Assembly: GCF_017591435.1 (NCBI RefSeq) | Contig: NC_059286.1 | Location: 693,501 to 757,500, forward strand | Direction of reading: 5' to 3' | Source: Portunus trituberculatus | Lineage: Eukaryota > Arthropoda > Malacostraca > Decapoda > Portunidae | DNA: 64,000 bases | In this document: piece after piece, positions 32,395 through 47,300 of the stretch | How the letters are laid out: every line of letters starts with the position of its first letter | Numbering within the stretch: the first letter of the stretch is position 1 | The notes under the pieces: model-generated | Database searches by the model: none | What the model was told of the DNA's origin: nothing | The model's input: the letters and a program-made list of their open reading frames with translations, nothing else | Made by a program: the position numbers and the translations under genes

Positions 32395-35300
32395 GTAAGT
32401 GTAGACGATAGAAATTTGCAATCCGGAGGTATTATGATAAGGGAGGAAGAGGGCTCTTTTGCCAGTAACCGCCCATCACCAATGTTTTCTCCCAGCCTCT
32501 AATGGCCAGGCCGTGGTGAGAGCTGAATGATAGTGAATGAGGCGTGGGTGACACTCGTTATGCATTGATTATGTAGGGTTAATAACATATAGAGACTTGA
32601 TGTGTAGTGACAGATTGTCATCTTCACTTATAAGCATCTGGATACCTTGTATTCTTACGCAAGAGGACTGATCGAGACATATTTCTTCGATTAATGGCTC
32701 TTACGTCTTAAATTTTTTAGAACTGCCCAACTAGGTAGATATATGAGGAGCCTTGGCACATAACATATTTCCCCCATTTTTTTTTTTTTTCAAATTCCAG
32801 GTGTTTTTTGAGTGCTTGTTTTATTATTGATCTTGTAGTATTACTACTTTTTTTTTTACTTCACTAATTTTTCCCAATTCATTAATACTGTCATGGTTAA
32901 CTATTATCCCCTCAATGCTTTGATCTCTTATAGCCTAATTTTGACTCATTGCTGTTCCATTTACCTTGAATGTCCTGCCATGGTTCAGTCACCAGTGACA
33001 ATCACTCATGGCTATTTTATCCTCTTCTTAGATAATTTATAAATCTGAGGGTCTTTTCCATACAAACTTAGAGATGTCCTGTACTTTATGCAATACTGTG
33101 TCCTATACTTTCAGGGAAAACTGCAGTCATCAGAAGGTACACAGAGGGTCACTTCAGCCCTTACTACAAACTAACCATTGGTGTGGACTTTGCAGTGAAA
33201 ACCCTGGACTGGGATGCCAAGACCAAAGTTACAGTCCAGCTTTGGTAAGTGTAAACTCCTAACATTTTTCCTATTGACTTGCCATGAAATTCATTCAGAA
33301 TCTGGGTTTTATATATTAAAGGTATATTTCATATCACATTACTCTGTATTTTACCATGGTCAGACTAGCATAAAAGGATCACTTCACATGAATGGTTTTT
33401 ACCTACACAGTTTAGAAATCAGTGTAGTTCAATGAAACCCGTCACCCAGGCACAGTACAGCTTAATGGCATGCTGTGGTTGAGAAATAGTAAATTATGAT
33501 GAAAATCACTTCTTTCAATTCCTGCAGAATATTTTAGGAAAAATATTCAGAATTTATATGGTATATAAATCATGGGGCTATGCATATGGCAACACTCATT
33601 TTGACATGTTTAAAATGACATGAGTGGTGTACACCACGAGGTGGGCATGGGGCAATAAACACTCTAAGCATTTTAGTATATTGCCTGTTTTCCCGTGTCA
33701 TTTTACCTCTAATATTGGTCTCTGTGGTGAGGCTCCACCCCTCATATTTCTTACCTCCTTCCTGCCATGCCATACAGCACCCTAGTGTGACAGAAAGCTG
33801 AAGAGAGAGGTTATGTCATACTCCTGCTTGCAGACTCTCTTACGTTTTTTCTCTGCTGATCATCCTACTGCGACATGGGGAATAAACAAAATAGGTTACA
33901 GCAGCTGAGGAAGATGTGAGGGATGAAGAAAAAAGAGAGAAGAGATGATGACTCAGTGGCAGGTGAAGCTGAGGCATTTGGCACAGCACAGCAGGAAGAG
34001 GATATTACTTTCAATAGCAGAAGCTAAGAAGATGAAATCAAGGAAAAGAAAATGAGAAAAATACATGAGGAGGAGAAGAGGAATGCAGAGGGAAAAATGT
34101 AAATACCTGGAAGCACCGATTTTGATTAGAAACAAATTTTTTTTTTCTTTTTTACGTAGGGAAGACAGCCAGCCAAGGGCAAAAAAAAAAAAGAAAGTAA
34201 AAAAAGCGCCACTTGAGTGCTGGGTCTCTAAAAAGTGCAAAAAGTGCCAAAAACGTCAGCCAGAATTAGGGGAGCAAATGCCTGGATACTGCTCTCTTAA
34301 AAGAAGACAAGTTGTAGGAATTCGGAAATACAGATGCAGGGAGGAAGTTCCAGAGTTTACCAGTGAAAGGGATGAATGACTGAGAGTACTTGTTAACTTT
34401 TGCATTAGAGAGTTGGACAGAATAGGGATGAGAGGAAGAAGAAAACCTTGTGCAGTGTGGCCGCAGGAGAAGGGGAGGCATGCAGTTAGCAAGATCAGTA
34501 GAACAGTTACCATGAAAATAGCGATAAAATATAGAAAGAGATGCAACATTTCGGCGGTGAGAAAGAGACTGAAGACAGTTAGTGAGAGGAGGGGAGTTGA
34601 TGAGACGAAGAACTTTCGATTCCACCCTATCAAGTAAAGCTGTGTGACTGGAACCCCCCCCAAACATGCGAAGAGTACTCCATACAGGGACGGATAAGGC
34701 CCTTATACAGAGTAAGCAGTTGGAGGGGCGAGAAAAACTGTCAGAGATGCCTCAGAACACCTAACTTCATAGAAGCTGTTTTAGCAAGAGATGAGATGTG
34801 AAGTTTCCAGTGAAGATTATGAGCAAAGGACAGACCGAGGATATTCATTGTGGAAGAGGGAGACAGTTAAGTGTCATTAAAGAAGAGGGGATAGTTGTCT
34901 GGAAGATTGTGTCGAGTTGATAGATGGAGGAATTGAGTTTTTGAGGCATTGAAAACTACTAGATTTTCTCAGCCCCAATCGAAAATCTTAGAAAGACTGG
35001 AAGTCAGGCATTCCGTGGCGTTCCCGCGTGATCTGTTGACTTCCTGAGGGGTTGGATGTCTCTGAAAGAACGTGGAAAGATGTAGGATGGTATCATTAGC
35101 GTAGGAGTGGATAGGGCAAGAAGTTTGGTTAAGAAGGTCATTAATGAATAATAGAAAGAGAGTGGGTGACAAGACAGAACCCTGAGGAACACCACTATTA
35201 ATAGGTTTAGGAGAAGAACAGTAGCCATCTACCACAGCAGCAATAGAGCAGTCAGAAAGGAAACTTGAAATAAAGTTGCAGAGAGAAGGATAGAAACTGT

Positions 35301-38300
35301 AGGAGGGCAGTTTTGAAATCAAAGCTTTATGCCAGACTCTATTAAAAGCTTTTGATATGTCTGATGCTACAGCAAAAGTTTCACCAGTAGAGCGACCTTG
35401 ACAGAAGCCATACTGGCGATCAGACAGAAGATTGTGAAGTGACAGATGCTTGAGAATCTTCCTATTCAGGATAGATTAAAAAACTTTAGACAAGCAAGAG
35501 ATTAAAGCTATAGGACAGTAGTTTGAGGGGTTAGAATGGTCACCCTTTTTAGGAACAGGCTGAATGTAGGGAAACTTCCAGCAGAAAGGAAAGATAGAAG
35601 TTGATAGACAAAGTTGGAAGAGTTTGGCCAAACAAGGTGCAAGCACGGAAGCACAGTTTTTGAGAACAATAGGAGGGACCCCATCAGGTCCATAAGCCTT
35701 CCGAGGGTTTAGGCCAGCAAGGGCATGGAAAACATCATTACGAAGAATTTTGATTGTAGACATGAAATAGTCAGAGGGAGAAGGAGAATCGTCCAAGGTG
35801 GAGTTGTGAGCAAAGGTTTGAGAAAAGAGTTCAGCTTTAGAGACAGAAGAGATGGCAGTGGTGCTATCAGGATGAAATAAAGGAGGGAAAGATGAAGAAG
35901 TGAAGTTATTTGAGATGTTTTTGGCTAGATGCCAGAAGTCATGAGGAGAGTTTGAGTTTGAAAGATTTTGACATTTTCCATTTATGAAAGAGTGTTTAGC
36001 AAGTTGAAGAACAGACTTGGCATGATTCCGGGCAGAGATATAAAGTGCATGAGATTCAGGAGATGGAAGGCTCAAGTACCTTTTGTGGGCAACCTCTCTA
36101 TCATGTATAGCACGAGAATAGGCTGAGTTAAACCAAGGTTTAGAAGGCTTAGGTTGAGAAAAAGAATGAGGAATGTACGACTCCATGCCAGACACTAACA
36201 CCACTGTTATGCGTTCAGCACAAAGAGATGGGTCTCTGACATGGAAGCAGTAATCATTCCAGGGAAAATCAGCATAATACCTCCTCAGATCCCTCCAACT
36301 GGCAGAGGCAAAACGCCAGAGGCACCTTCGCTTTGGGGGATCCTGCGGAGGGATTGGAGAAATACGACAAGATATAGAAATGAGATTGTGATTGGAGGAG
36401 CCCAACGGAGATGAAAGGGTGACAGCATAAGCCGAAGGGTTAGAGGTGAGGAAGAGATCAAGAATGTTGGGCGTGTCTCCAAGACGGTCAGGAAAACGAG
36501 TAGGGTGTTGTTCTTGGAGAGAATTGTCTCATGGAGAACAGGGAAGGTGCCTACTGACTTAAAATAAACCATAATTCTATGAAGCAGCATTCTTAGGACA
36601 CCCCCCCTCCCAGTGAGCTAAATCTAATGGTAAAGGCACCTAAAATCAGAGCCAGGAATTCTGATAGTGTTACCACAAGGTTCCCAAAATGAAGTAGTAA
36701 ATATGGGAATAATTTGATCATTCTTTGTGTGCAGTTTCTCTATAGATCAATACACAACATATAATGAATCTATTAATTTTAATAAAAATATAACAAGAGT
36801 GCTAAATTTTTAAAACTTTAAAGAGCTGTATCTCAAATTATGATTTTTCAAGATACAAAAAACTGTATAAAATCAACCATTATACATGTTGCCTCAAACT
36901 TGGTGTACTTATTGTCAGGGATTGGGGTAACATTTTGCCTGACCTGTTTTTCCCTAAAGTGATTAGAAAGTTTTTAATGAGCCAAAATAACAACTTTTCA
37001 TTCTGTTTTGATGATGTGAAATGCAAAAACTTTAAAAATCATATCTCATGACGTATGATGAAATTGAAAAGAAAGCGTTCTCTACGTTTCTTTAGGCATC
37101 TTTCAAGTACCTATGTCCATGCCAAAGCACATTTAAAAAAAAAAAATTGAAATAAGGCCTGTATGACATTTTGAATGCAACTCTATGAAGAATGTAATGA
37201 AATCATGACAGCATTACTATCACATTCAGGAGCTTTTGAGGAAGGCAAGAATAGACCATTAAAATTGAAATTAAAGTCTCAGGTGGCAGCTGAGGCCTTG
37301 CTGAGGAGGGCTTGGAAACTTAATGACTCTGAGGAAACCAAAAGATTTTAAATTTACATAAGAAGAAATATGTCACAGGATGAACGAATGAAAATGAAAG
37401 AGCTTGTAACTGAAGTGAGAGAGAGGAATGACGAAAAAACAGAGGAGGAAAAGACCAAGTTTTTTTGGAGGATGAGAAATGGGAGGCTAAAGAAGTGGTG
37501 GATAAAACAGATGGAATAGACATTACATGGAAGAAAGAGACTAGGAATGGAATTCAAGTGACTTTCATGAATATAGATGGATTTCTGTCTAAGAGGCTAG
37601 AATGTATGGATTACCTAAGAAATAATGAACCGGACATAATGTGTGTGGTGGAAACAAAGCTAAGGCCCGAAATAAAGCTAGATTGGTTTGTTGTAAAACA
37701 CTACAAAGTATGGAGAAATAATAGAAAAAATAAAGGAGGTGGTGGTATAATGGTTCTTACTAAGGAAGATCTGAAAGTGAAGGAGGTGAACTATAGTAAG
37801 AGAAATGAGGAAGTGATAAGTATGCTTATAACAGATGGTAAGAGGGACATTAATATTATAACAGTATACATACCACCCAGAACCAGTGCTTGGGAATATG
37901 AACAGTATCAAATGGTGATAAGAAATACTCTAGACAGAATGAAGCAAGAACTCATCAGAAAGGATAGAGTGATGATAGTTGGGGACTTTAATTGTAAAGA
38001 AATAGTGTGGGAGGACCACGAAGTGGTGAACAGTGGTGAGTGGGCAGAGGAATTGTTAAATGTAGCAACAAATAACTTGATGACACAGTGGGTGAGATCA
38101 CCAAGGTGCAGGGGACAAGATGTTGCAGCAAGATTGGATTTGGTATTTACCAGGGGCATCTCTCTAAAAGAGGAAATTGAACATGAATGTCCCTTGGGGA
38201 AAAGCGACCATGATGTCCTAAGCTTTGAGCTGGATACAGAATTAAGCACGAATAAGATTGTGGAACGCAGGGAGGAAAAATTAAATTATATTAGGGCAAA

Positions 38301-41300
38301 TTATAATCATATAAGGGAGTTCTTTAATGAAATTGACTGGTCCGTGGTATACCAGGAAAGGGATATGCAATTGAAATACGATGAATTTATGGATTTATAT
38401 AACTCTGCTGTGAATAAGTTTGTGCCATATCACAGAAAGAAGACTTTAAATAATAAACAGTGGTTTAATAGAAATTGTGAAAAAGCAAAAAAGAACAAAG
38501 AAAAGGCATGGAAGAAACTTAAGAAAAATAGTGATGTATTATCAAGAGAAGTTTACAAAACAGCAAGGAATAGATATGTTGAAGTAAGGAGAACAGCATA
38601 AAAGGAATATATGAACAGAGAGTGGTGGAAAACTGTGATAGTGACCCTAAAATGTTTTACAAATTCATAAATGGAAAACTAAATATAAGGGAGGCAATAG
38701 AAAAGGTAAAAAATGGGGAAGAAGTATATGAGGATGCTGGAGATATAGCTGAAATTTTGAACGACAACTTTTGCAAAGTGTTTACAAAGGAGGAGCATTT
38801 TATGGGAGGAAGGCCTACGGAAATAAAGCAAATGCAGGACATCATGGTTACTAAGGAAGATGTAAGGAAAATTATAAGCAATCTGGATATTGATAAATCA
38901 ATGGGGCCTGATGGCATATCTAGGAGGTTGCTAAATGAATGTAAGGATCAGTTGTTGAACCCCGTATTTGATATTGTGGAAACCTCCATACGAACAAGAT
39001 TAGTCCCGAAAGAGTGGAAAAGAGCTGACATTGTGCCTATATATAAGAATTGTTACGTTCACCGGTTAAATGGGTAAGATTGGCATCGGGGAGCCGGTGA
39101 ACAATAACAATAAAAAAAAAAACACTGCAGGTTCAACTGGTGAGGAAATGCAAAGGGGGCACTTTAAAAAGCTATTTTGATAACCCATAATGAAACTGAC
39201 ACATAGATGTAACATGAAACATGAAACACAGATATGTAACATGAAACACAGGAAAATGACATACACATATACATATAACACAGAAATAAATACAACAATA
39301 AAGAACCCAACTTAATACCTAACAATAATCCTAATCCTATATGGAGGCAATGTGGAAAACACGGGACGAGGGGAAATGATACTTATGCGGTGTCGCAGTG
39401 GTGAAGTGCTGGGTGATGGTTGATCCCACGGTAGACCCAAGAGGCGTTGTGTTCACTGGTTGAGGCCTGGACCTCAACTGACTTCCAGAAAGCCAAGAGC
39501 TGGCTTAACACTTCTGGTTGAGTCGAATGGGGCCGCGTGAATCCAACTTCGGGACAGTAGCGGGGCTTCATGAAACGGTGACGTGGATGGTTCATGAGAC
39601 GGTGGCGTGGAAGGTGAGGCGGAGAGGTGGCGAGTGAGGTAACAAGCGGAGGAGGTGATGGTAGTGGAGTACGTATGTTACGGGCGGGCCGTAACATTTC
39701 CTCCCCCCTAAGACCTCCGTAATGGGCTCATGAAGGAGGTGAGACAGGAGATCTTGATAAGGCGTCGGCGATGATGTTGTCCACCCCCTTGATATGGTGG
39801 ACTTCCAAGTTGAAGGGTTGAGTTAACAAGGCCCACCTAAGAATGTGTTGGTTTCGGTTCTTCATGGCGTGAAGGAAGGCCAGAGGATTGTGATCGGTGA
39901 AGACCTTCGTAGTTTCAGGACCAGGATGAAGGTAGCACTCAAAACGTCGGAGCGCCAGTACGAGTGCCAGAGCCTCCTTCTCGATGGTGGAGTAGTTGAG
40001 TTGATGTTTCTTCAGCTTGGCGGAGTGATAGGCGATGGGATGGAGGATGCCGCTTGTGGGGTCCGTTTGTAGTAGGACAGCACCCACTCCAACTCCACTC
40101 GTGTCCACTTGTAGATGGAAGGGGCGGGAGTGATCCGGCGTCCAGACCACTGGTTCTGAGGAGAGGAACGCCTTGAGGTGTTGGAAGGCTTGGTCACAGG
40201 TCGGGGTCCAGTGGAAGGGGACGGAAGTGCTGATAAGGTCCGTCAGGGGGGCGCCAAGGGTGGAGAAGTTCCTACAGAATCTTCTGTAGAAACCAGCCAT
40301 CCCCAAGAACCTCATGAGAGCTTTCCTGGTGGTAGGGACAGGGAAGCCAAGGATGGCCTCCACGTTAGCTCTCTTGGGGCGTACCTTGCCGTTCCCCCAC
40401 CACATGTCCCAGGTAGACCACCGTAGACTTCCTGAAGGTGGACTTGGCCAGGTTGATTGTAAGCCCAGCTTCCTGCAACCGACCCATCAGCCTCCGAAGA
40501 CGGGTCAGATGTGTCACCCAGTCGTCCGAAGTCACCACCAGGTCGTCCAGATATGCAGATGTTCCCTCCAAGTCCTGGGTGATGTAATTTCTAGCCCTCT
40601 GGAAGGTGGCGGGAGCATTAGACAAGCCGAAGGGCATCACTGTGTATTGGTATAGTCCGAAGGGGGTGATGAAGGTGGATATTATTCGGGCCTCGTCCGA
40701 GAGGGGAATCTGGTAGTAACCTTTAAGTAAGTCTATAGTGGTTACAAATTTGGCTACTCATAGTATAGGTCCTCTATCAAGGGCAATGGGTAGGAGTCTG
40801 GCACCATCACTTTATTTAATTTCCGGTAGTTGGTGCAAAATCGACTACTACCATCTGGCTTAGATGTTAACAGGTAGGGAGAAGCCCAGGGGGATATACT
40901 AGGTTTTGCAAGGTGATGACAGAGCAGATAGTCTACCTCTTTTTTCATCAAGTCTCTTTTAATGGGTGAAATGCGATAGGCTGGTTGTCTTATAGGCTTG
41001 ATGTCATTAGATATTAATGTTATGTCATGTTGGATAGTATTAGAAAGTCCTGGAAGGTCACCTGTGATTTCTGAAAAGTCTAGCAATAACTTTTTAAGAT
41101 CAGACTGTTGTGAAGGTGTTAAGGAAAGAAACACCTCATCAAGGTTGGACATGATTTGACTGTTTGAGGGCATCCTTTAGGTGACGAGAAGAGGAATTCG
41201 ATGTTGGACTCTTCTTTGGGGGGCACAGGACCAGACTCCTTCCTTACCAGACATACAGGTACAGTGCGAGACAAGTCGTCCTCTGGTTCTCTGGAGTGGT

Positions 41301-44300
41301 AATGTTTCATTAGATTAATATGAACTAGTTGGGAATCCTTATGACGGTCAGGAGTGTGGACCACATAATTTAATGGACTTAGTTTTTGATCCACAACATA
41401 AGGTCCCATGAACTTACTGTGAAGAGCATTGCCTGGATAGGGAGAAAAAGTAAAACCTTGTCTCCTGGTTTGAAACTTCTCATGACAGATTTGGGAAGAG
41501 AATTCTGTTGCATTTTAGTTTGAGATTTGAGGAAGTTTGATTTAGCAAAAGATCTGACTTCACTGATTTTATTCTTAAGGTTACTGATGTAGTCAGACAC
41601 ACTGGGGCTTGAAGGAGTATTTTGAGAGGCCCCCTGATCTGTCTACCATAGAGTAATTCAAAAGGGGAGTAACCTAAAGAATCTTGAGGAGATTCTCTTA
41701 AAGCAAAGAGAAGGAAAGAGATATTTTCATCCCAGTCTCCTTGATGCTCCAAGCAATACTTCTTCATCATGGATTTTAATGTTTGGTGAAACCACTCCAG
41801 ACAGCCTTGAGATTGAGGGTGGTAAGCCGAGGAGGTTACATGGTCGATGTTTAGCTCATTCACTATCTGTTGGAAAAAATTGCTAGTGAAATTGCTACCC
41901 TTGTCAGACTGAATTTGTTTTGGAATTCCTACCGAGGTGAAGAAATGTATTAGATGTTTTACAATGGTCTTTGATGTGATGTTCTTAAGAGGGAATGCTT
42001 CAGGGTACCTGGTAGTGGGATCCATGAGGGTTAACAAATACTGATTCCCTCGTTTGGTTTTGGGTAAGGGCCCTACGCAGTCTAGAATGATCTTTTTGAA
42101 GGGTTCCGTCTGAACTGGAATAGGCGTCAGAGGAGCTGGCACAAGGCGTTCGTTAGGCTTACCCACAATTTGACATATGTGACATGTTTTTACATAGTGT
42201 GACACATCCTTTTTCATTCCTGGCCAAAAAAAATGTTGAAGAGCCTTCTTGTAGGTCTTTTGGATGACTAGATGACTTGACAATCCATCATGAGCTAGTT
42301 CTTTAATGCCTGGTCTTACAGACAAGGGGATGACAACTTGATGTGTTTCTGACCAGGTGTCTAGTTGTTTCAATTCAGGAAGTCTGTAGGCATGGATCAG
42401 GACTCCTTCCTGATAATAAAAACCAGGCAATTTAGACATATCCTTTGTCTCACTGGCAACATGTCTGATCTTAGCTAAAGTGAGATCCTGTTCCTGAGCA
42501 TTAATCAAATTCTCCTTTGAAATGATGTTATTGTACAAGTTGTCAGTAGAGGCAATCATTGGTGGAGGAGATGGTGAAAGGACGGAGAGACCTGGTGACT
42601 GCACACACTGGGAAGAAGTGAGGGGATGTTTCGTCCAGGGTCTTAGTGGGACTTTCTGTTAAGGGAGAATCAAGAACAATTAAGTTTGGAACAGCCAAGT
42701 TACCCGCAAGATCATTACCCAGTACAAGATGTACCCCCGGTACTGGCAGTTCACCAGGTTTAATGGCTACCTCAACCTCTCCTGAAATGAAAGGGCACTG
42801 TAAGCTAATTTTAGCCAAGGGATAGGAGAGCTGTGACTCGAGACCTGTAAGGATCACCTTCTCCCCAGTGAAAGCCTGCTTGATGTTAGGGATGACATCT
42901 TCCTTTAAGATGGATTGGGCAGCACCTGTATCACGCAGAACCTTGACATTTATTGCCTTGTCTTTACCATCAGTCAGGGACACTTTACCTTGATTTATGT
43001 ACGAGTCATAAAGTTCTAGAGGAGAGTTGACAGGGTTAGCTAGGGCCACTGGTTTCTTGTTCTCAAATGTGTTAGGTTTAGGGGCCACAAAAGAAAGTTG
43101 ACGTTGAGAGGCCTTGCAATTTGGGTGTCTACATTTTTGGATCGTGTGTCCTGGTTTCTTACAGTAGGGGGAATTATATGCATTTGGCGAGAATCCGGTC
43201 GGCTTACCACCTGCGCCCCCAAAACCTTCCCCAAAGGAGGACCTAACATTAGATAGTGAACCACGACCTCTACTACCCAGGGATCCCATCAACAAAGCAA
43301 ATGCATCAGCCACTTTAGCGGCAGACATAAGATCACTCTCTCCCCGTTCTTCCACATGCCTCAGAATATTAAAGGGTAACTTGTTCTTCCATTCTTCCAG
43401 GACCATTAGATTGAGCAACTCCGAAAAGGTGGTAATGTTAAGGGCGGCTAACCATTTCTTAAATTGTCTTAGTTTCTCACTAGCAAATTCAACATAGGTG
43501 TGAGACTCTGGTTTCATATACTTTCGAAACTGTTGTCTGTATCCATCAGAAGTGACAGAGTAGGCGTCTAGAATGTTACCTTTGATCTCTTCATATTCTA
43601 CCTCATCACTAAGGCCGTTGTATACCCTATAAGCTTTTCCTACTAGCTTAGGGACAAGGAGAGACACCCACTGATCCTTGGGCCATTTATTCCTATTAGC
43701 AATGCTCTCAAAAGCGCGAAATGACCCGTCAACATCAGATTCATCAAAAGGGGGAACTAGCGGAGCAGCTGTAGCAGGATTAAAGCTTGCTAACTTTTTC
43801 TTTATATCTATTTCTTCCCCTCTAAACTTAGCGTCATTTCGTAGGGCTAACTCCTGAATTTCTGACTCTTTCTCCTGCCTTTTAAGTTGTAACTGAAATT
43901 CTCTCTCTTCCTTTTCTGCCTGTAGTTGCATTTGTTTTTCCTGTAGTTGCATTTGTCTTTCCTGTAATTCTCTCTTTATCTTTATCTTCTTTTTCTGCCT
44001 GTAGTTGCATTTCTTTCGCTTCTTTTTCTGCCTGTAGTTGCATTTGTTTTTCTTGCATCCGGTATTCTAGTCTAAGCTTCTCAATTTCCCACTGACTTAT
44101 CCTATTCTTATCCTGTTCTTCCTGGGGACTGTGTATTATAGTCCTCGTAGAGGCTGACATGGGAGTTAATTCTTCTTTGGCATTTCCTAGCAACTGACCT
44201 TCTTGCACTAGATGTTCAACAGCTACATTCTTAATGACCTCTTTAGTCATCTGAGACGTGATGGGAACATCAAAATGTTTAGCAATGGCTTTCCATTGGA

Positions 44301-47300
44301 CCTTCTTTATATTAGTATCTTTAAGTTGTTCCAGAGAAGGGTCGGCACAAAAATCTTCAACGTTAAACTGAGCGGAAGCCATATTAAATAGATGTTAAAC
44401 ACACAAAAAAAAAAAAATGATAAGCGAATGACTTAAGTGAGGAACTTGGCAGAGTGATAATAAAGGCAACCTTGGAAATTACCTAGATTATACTTAAGTA
44501 AACACTTATGAGTACAATCACTAATGAGGGGTAAACTAGAGAGTTACGGCATTAAGAGGGATCCGGATTACTCTAGTTACGAGACTTGAGAGTGAGGAGC
44601 GAATTGTACTGAGACTTGTTATTGATAAGGAGGCGGATTAGTCTGAGAGACTAGTTAAAATGGCCAATTATAACTAGCGAGAAAAATGATCCATGAACTG
44701 AGGGATTGAGGGTTCGCATGAACATATGATGATCCCAACACTTGGATAACACTTATTACACACCTGCCTATGTGCAAAAAATAGAGATAAGTGCTATCGG
44801 TGAACACGCCTTTCTACCTGGTTTCTTGCTCTACCACTGCTATGCGATACCAATGAAAGTCACGAAGCACGTTTAACCCAAAAGGAGGTACTTGATCGCA
44901 CAAAGGTAAATTTAAACCACACGCAGAGTAAGTCACAGAAAAAAAACACATCAAAGACACAACACCACAGAAACACAAGAAAAATAATGTAATCACAGAA
45001 AAAAAGTCACTGGAAAAATGGAACACTGAACAAGGGTTATAATGGTCCTGTCATGGTCGCCAATTGTTACGCTCACCGGTTAAACGGGTAAGATTGGCAT
45101 CGGGGAGCCGGTGAACAATAACAATAAAAAAAAAAAATGCAGGTTCAACTGGTGAGGAAATGCAAAGGGGGGCACTTTAAAAAGCTATTTTAATAACCCA
45201 TAATGAAACTGACACACATAGATATAACATGAAACATGAAACACATATATATAACATGAAACACAGGAAAATGACATACACATATACATATAACACAGAA
45301 ATAAATACAACAATAAAAAACCCAACTTAATACCTAACAATAATCCTAATCCTATATGAAGGCAATGTGGAAAACACGGGATGAGGGGAAGTGATACTTA
45401 TGCGGTGTCGCAGTGGTGAAGTGCTGGGTGATGGTTGATCCCACGGTAGACCCAAGAGGCGTTGTGTTCACTGGTTGAGGCCTGGACCTCAACTGACTTC
45501 CAGAAAGCCAAGAGCTGGCTTAACACTTCTGGTTGAGTCGAATGGGGCCGCGTGAATCCAACTTCGGGACAGTAGCGGGGCTTCATGAAACGGTGACGTG
45601 GAGGGTTCATGAGATAGTGGCGTGGAAGGTGAGGCGGAGAGGTGGCGAACAAGGTAACAAGCGGAGGAGGTGATGGTAGTGGAGTATGTTACGGGCGGGC
45701 TGTAACAGAATGGTAGTAGAATGGAACCGCTAAATTATAGACCAGTATCGTTGACTAGTATATTGTGCAAGGTATGTGAAGAAGTAATTAAAGCTAAGTG
45801 GAGTGAGTATCTAGAAAGTGAAAACATTCTGAGTGAAAGACAGTTTGGTTTCAGAAAAGGAAGATTGTGCGTATCCAATTTATTATGTTTTTATTCAAGA
45901 GTGACTGACATACTACAACATAGAGAGGGATGGGTGGATGCTATCTACCTGGACTTGAGAAAGGCCTTTGATAAAGTACCACACAATAGACTGATGTGGA
46001 AACTAAAGAAAATTGGAGGAGTAAATGATAAACTAGCAAAATGGATGGAAAATTACAGGCAACCTCCGTTTAACAAAAGTTCACACAATGAAGTTTCGCC
46101 ACAATGAAGGTTTCATTTTACTACCATCTGCTCGTTTAACGAACACCAAACTCGCTTTAACGAAGTTTTATCCAGGTAATTTTTTCCAAGTTTGAAAGCC
46201 CTGTCGTATCACGCAAGCCGACAAGCTTTTGAATACACCAGGAGCTGCAAATACTAAGGCCTGCGTCAGGAGAAATCCTGGGACACCTGTAGAATCAAGA
46301 TCAAGATCAAGATCAAGCCTCGTGGATAACACACGCACCACTCACTCCCAAGACAGCGTCGGCAGCAGCTCGTCTTCACTTGCTCAACTTACTACCTAAG
46401 AAAACCAGGAAGTCTCTTACTCTCGAAGTGAAGCTGGACACAGACACGAGAGAGGCGAGAAAACTATAGCATTGCTGGCCACCATCTTGACTCCATATAC
46501 TGTCTCTACTATTTTCAAGTCAGCAGACTATTAAGAAGGCTGGTGAGACTGTATCTTCCTTGCAAGCTAAAAGAACCACCTGAACTCGTGACTCTACAAT
46601 GGATAAATTGGAAAGCCTTGTGGAAATGTGGTACATAAGTTTTGCATGCGGTACAATGATGCGCCCTGTGTTTACATTCCACAGGTTGCCGGTTAGTGTC
46701 TTTCCCGTTTCACTCTCCCTCCCTTCATAAATTTAAGATCAACATTATAAAGTTACGAACATACATACATTAGTGTACATTATAATGACTTAGATTAAAT
46801 TTAACTGCCTTAAATGTTAAACTGCATAATTTTTACTTTCATTAAACCTTTCACTGTACTATGATGCACTCTCTCTTTGCTTACTCTCAATGGAAGTTCA
46901 AGTCAGGGGTTAAACTTGTTATAATTGGTTCGGTTAACGAAGTGTTTTTTAGGAACGGAACCCCTTCGTTAAGCGGGGGTTGCCTGTACTTAGTGGGAAG
47001 AGAAATGAGAACAGTGGTGAGAGGAAGGAAGTCCGAGTGGAAGAAGGTAACCAGTGGAGTTCCACAAGGGTCAGTGCTTGGTCCCATCATATTTTTGATT
47101 TATGTTAACCCGTACAGCGTCAGAGACGTACGAGATACGTCGGCTACTCTGAGCGAACAGGGCGTCAGAGACGAATGAGATACGTCGGCGAGCTTCCTCG
47201 TGTTTTCGGAGGTATTGCGTCCTCAAAACCTACCATTATACTGCCATCATGCACTGTAGACATTGCTCATGCTGCCTCCTCGTCCCTGCTAACATGAATG

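Larger units (their letters stand above)
39051..45707 (-). mobile_element. Gmr1-like LTR retrotransposon (IN before RT)
   Basis: A 6.66-kb minus-strand element with LTRs at 39051-39696 and 45065-45707, flanked by GAAT (39047-39050, 45708-45711). Reading on the minus strand the order is 5' LTR, primer site just inside it beginning TGGCGACC, Gag, protease, integrase, RT, RNase H, polypurine tract AGGGGGGAGGAAA, 3' LTR. The domains are gypsy-type but integrase precedes RT, as in the Gmr1 group. The LTRs differ at roughly 18 positions plus a few indels, so the insertion is fairly recent. Several frameshifts are present. Confidence 0.88.

Noticed and set aside
34256..34667. Two overlapping minus-strand frames that could be separate genes
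   Set aside because: They are one LINE B C-terminus read in two frames around a frameshift.
39383..39697. About 100-aa open frame repeated at 45398-45652
   Set aside because: It lies wholly in the LTRs and has no recognisable domain; duplication is explained by the LTR pair.
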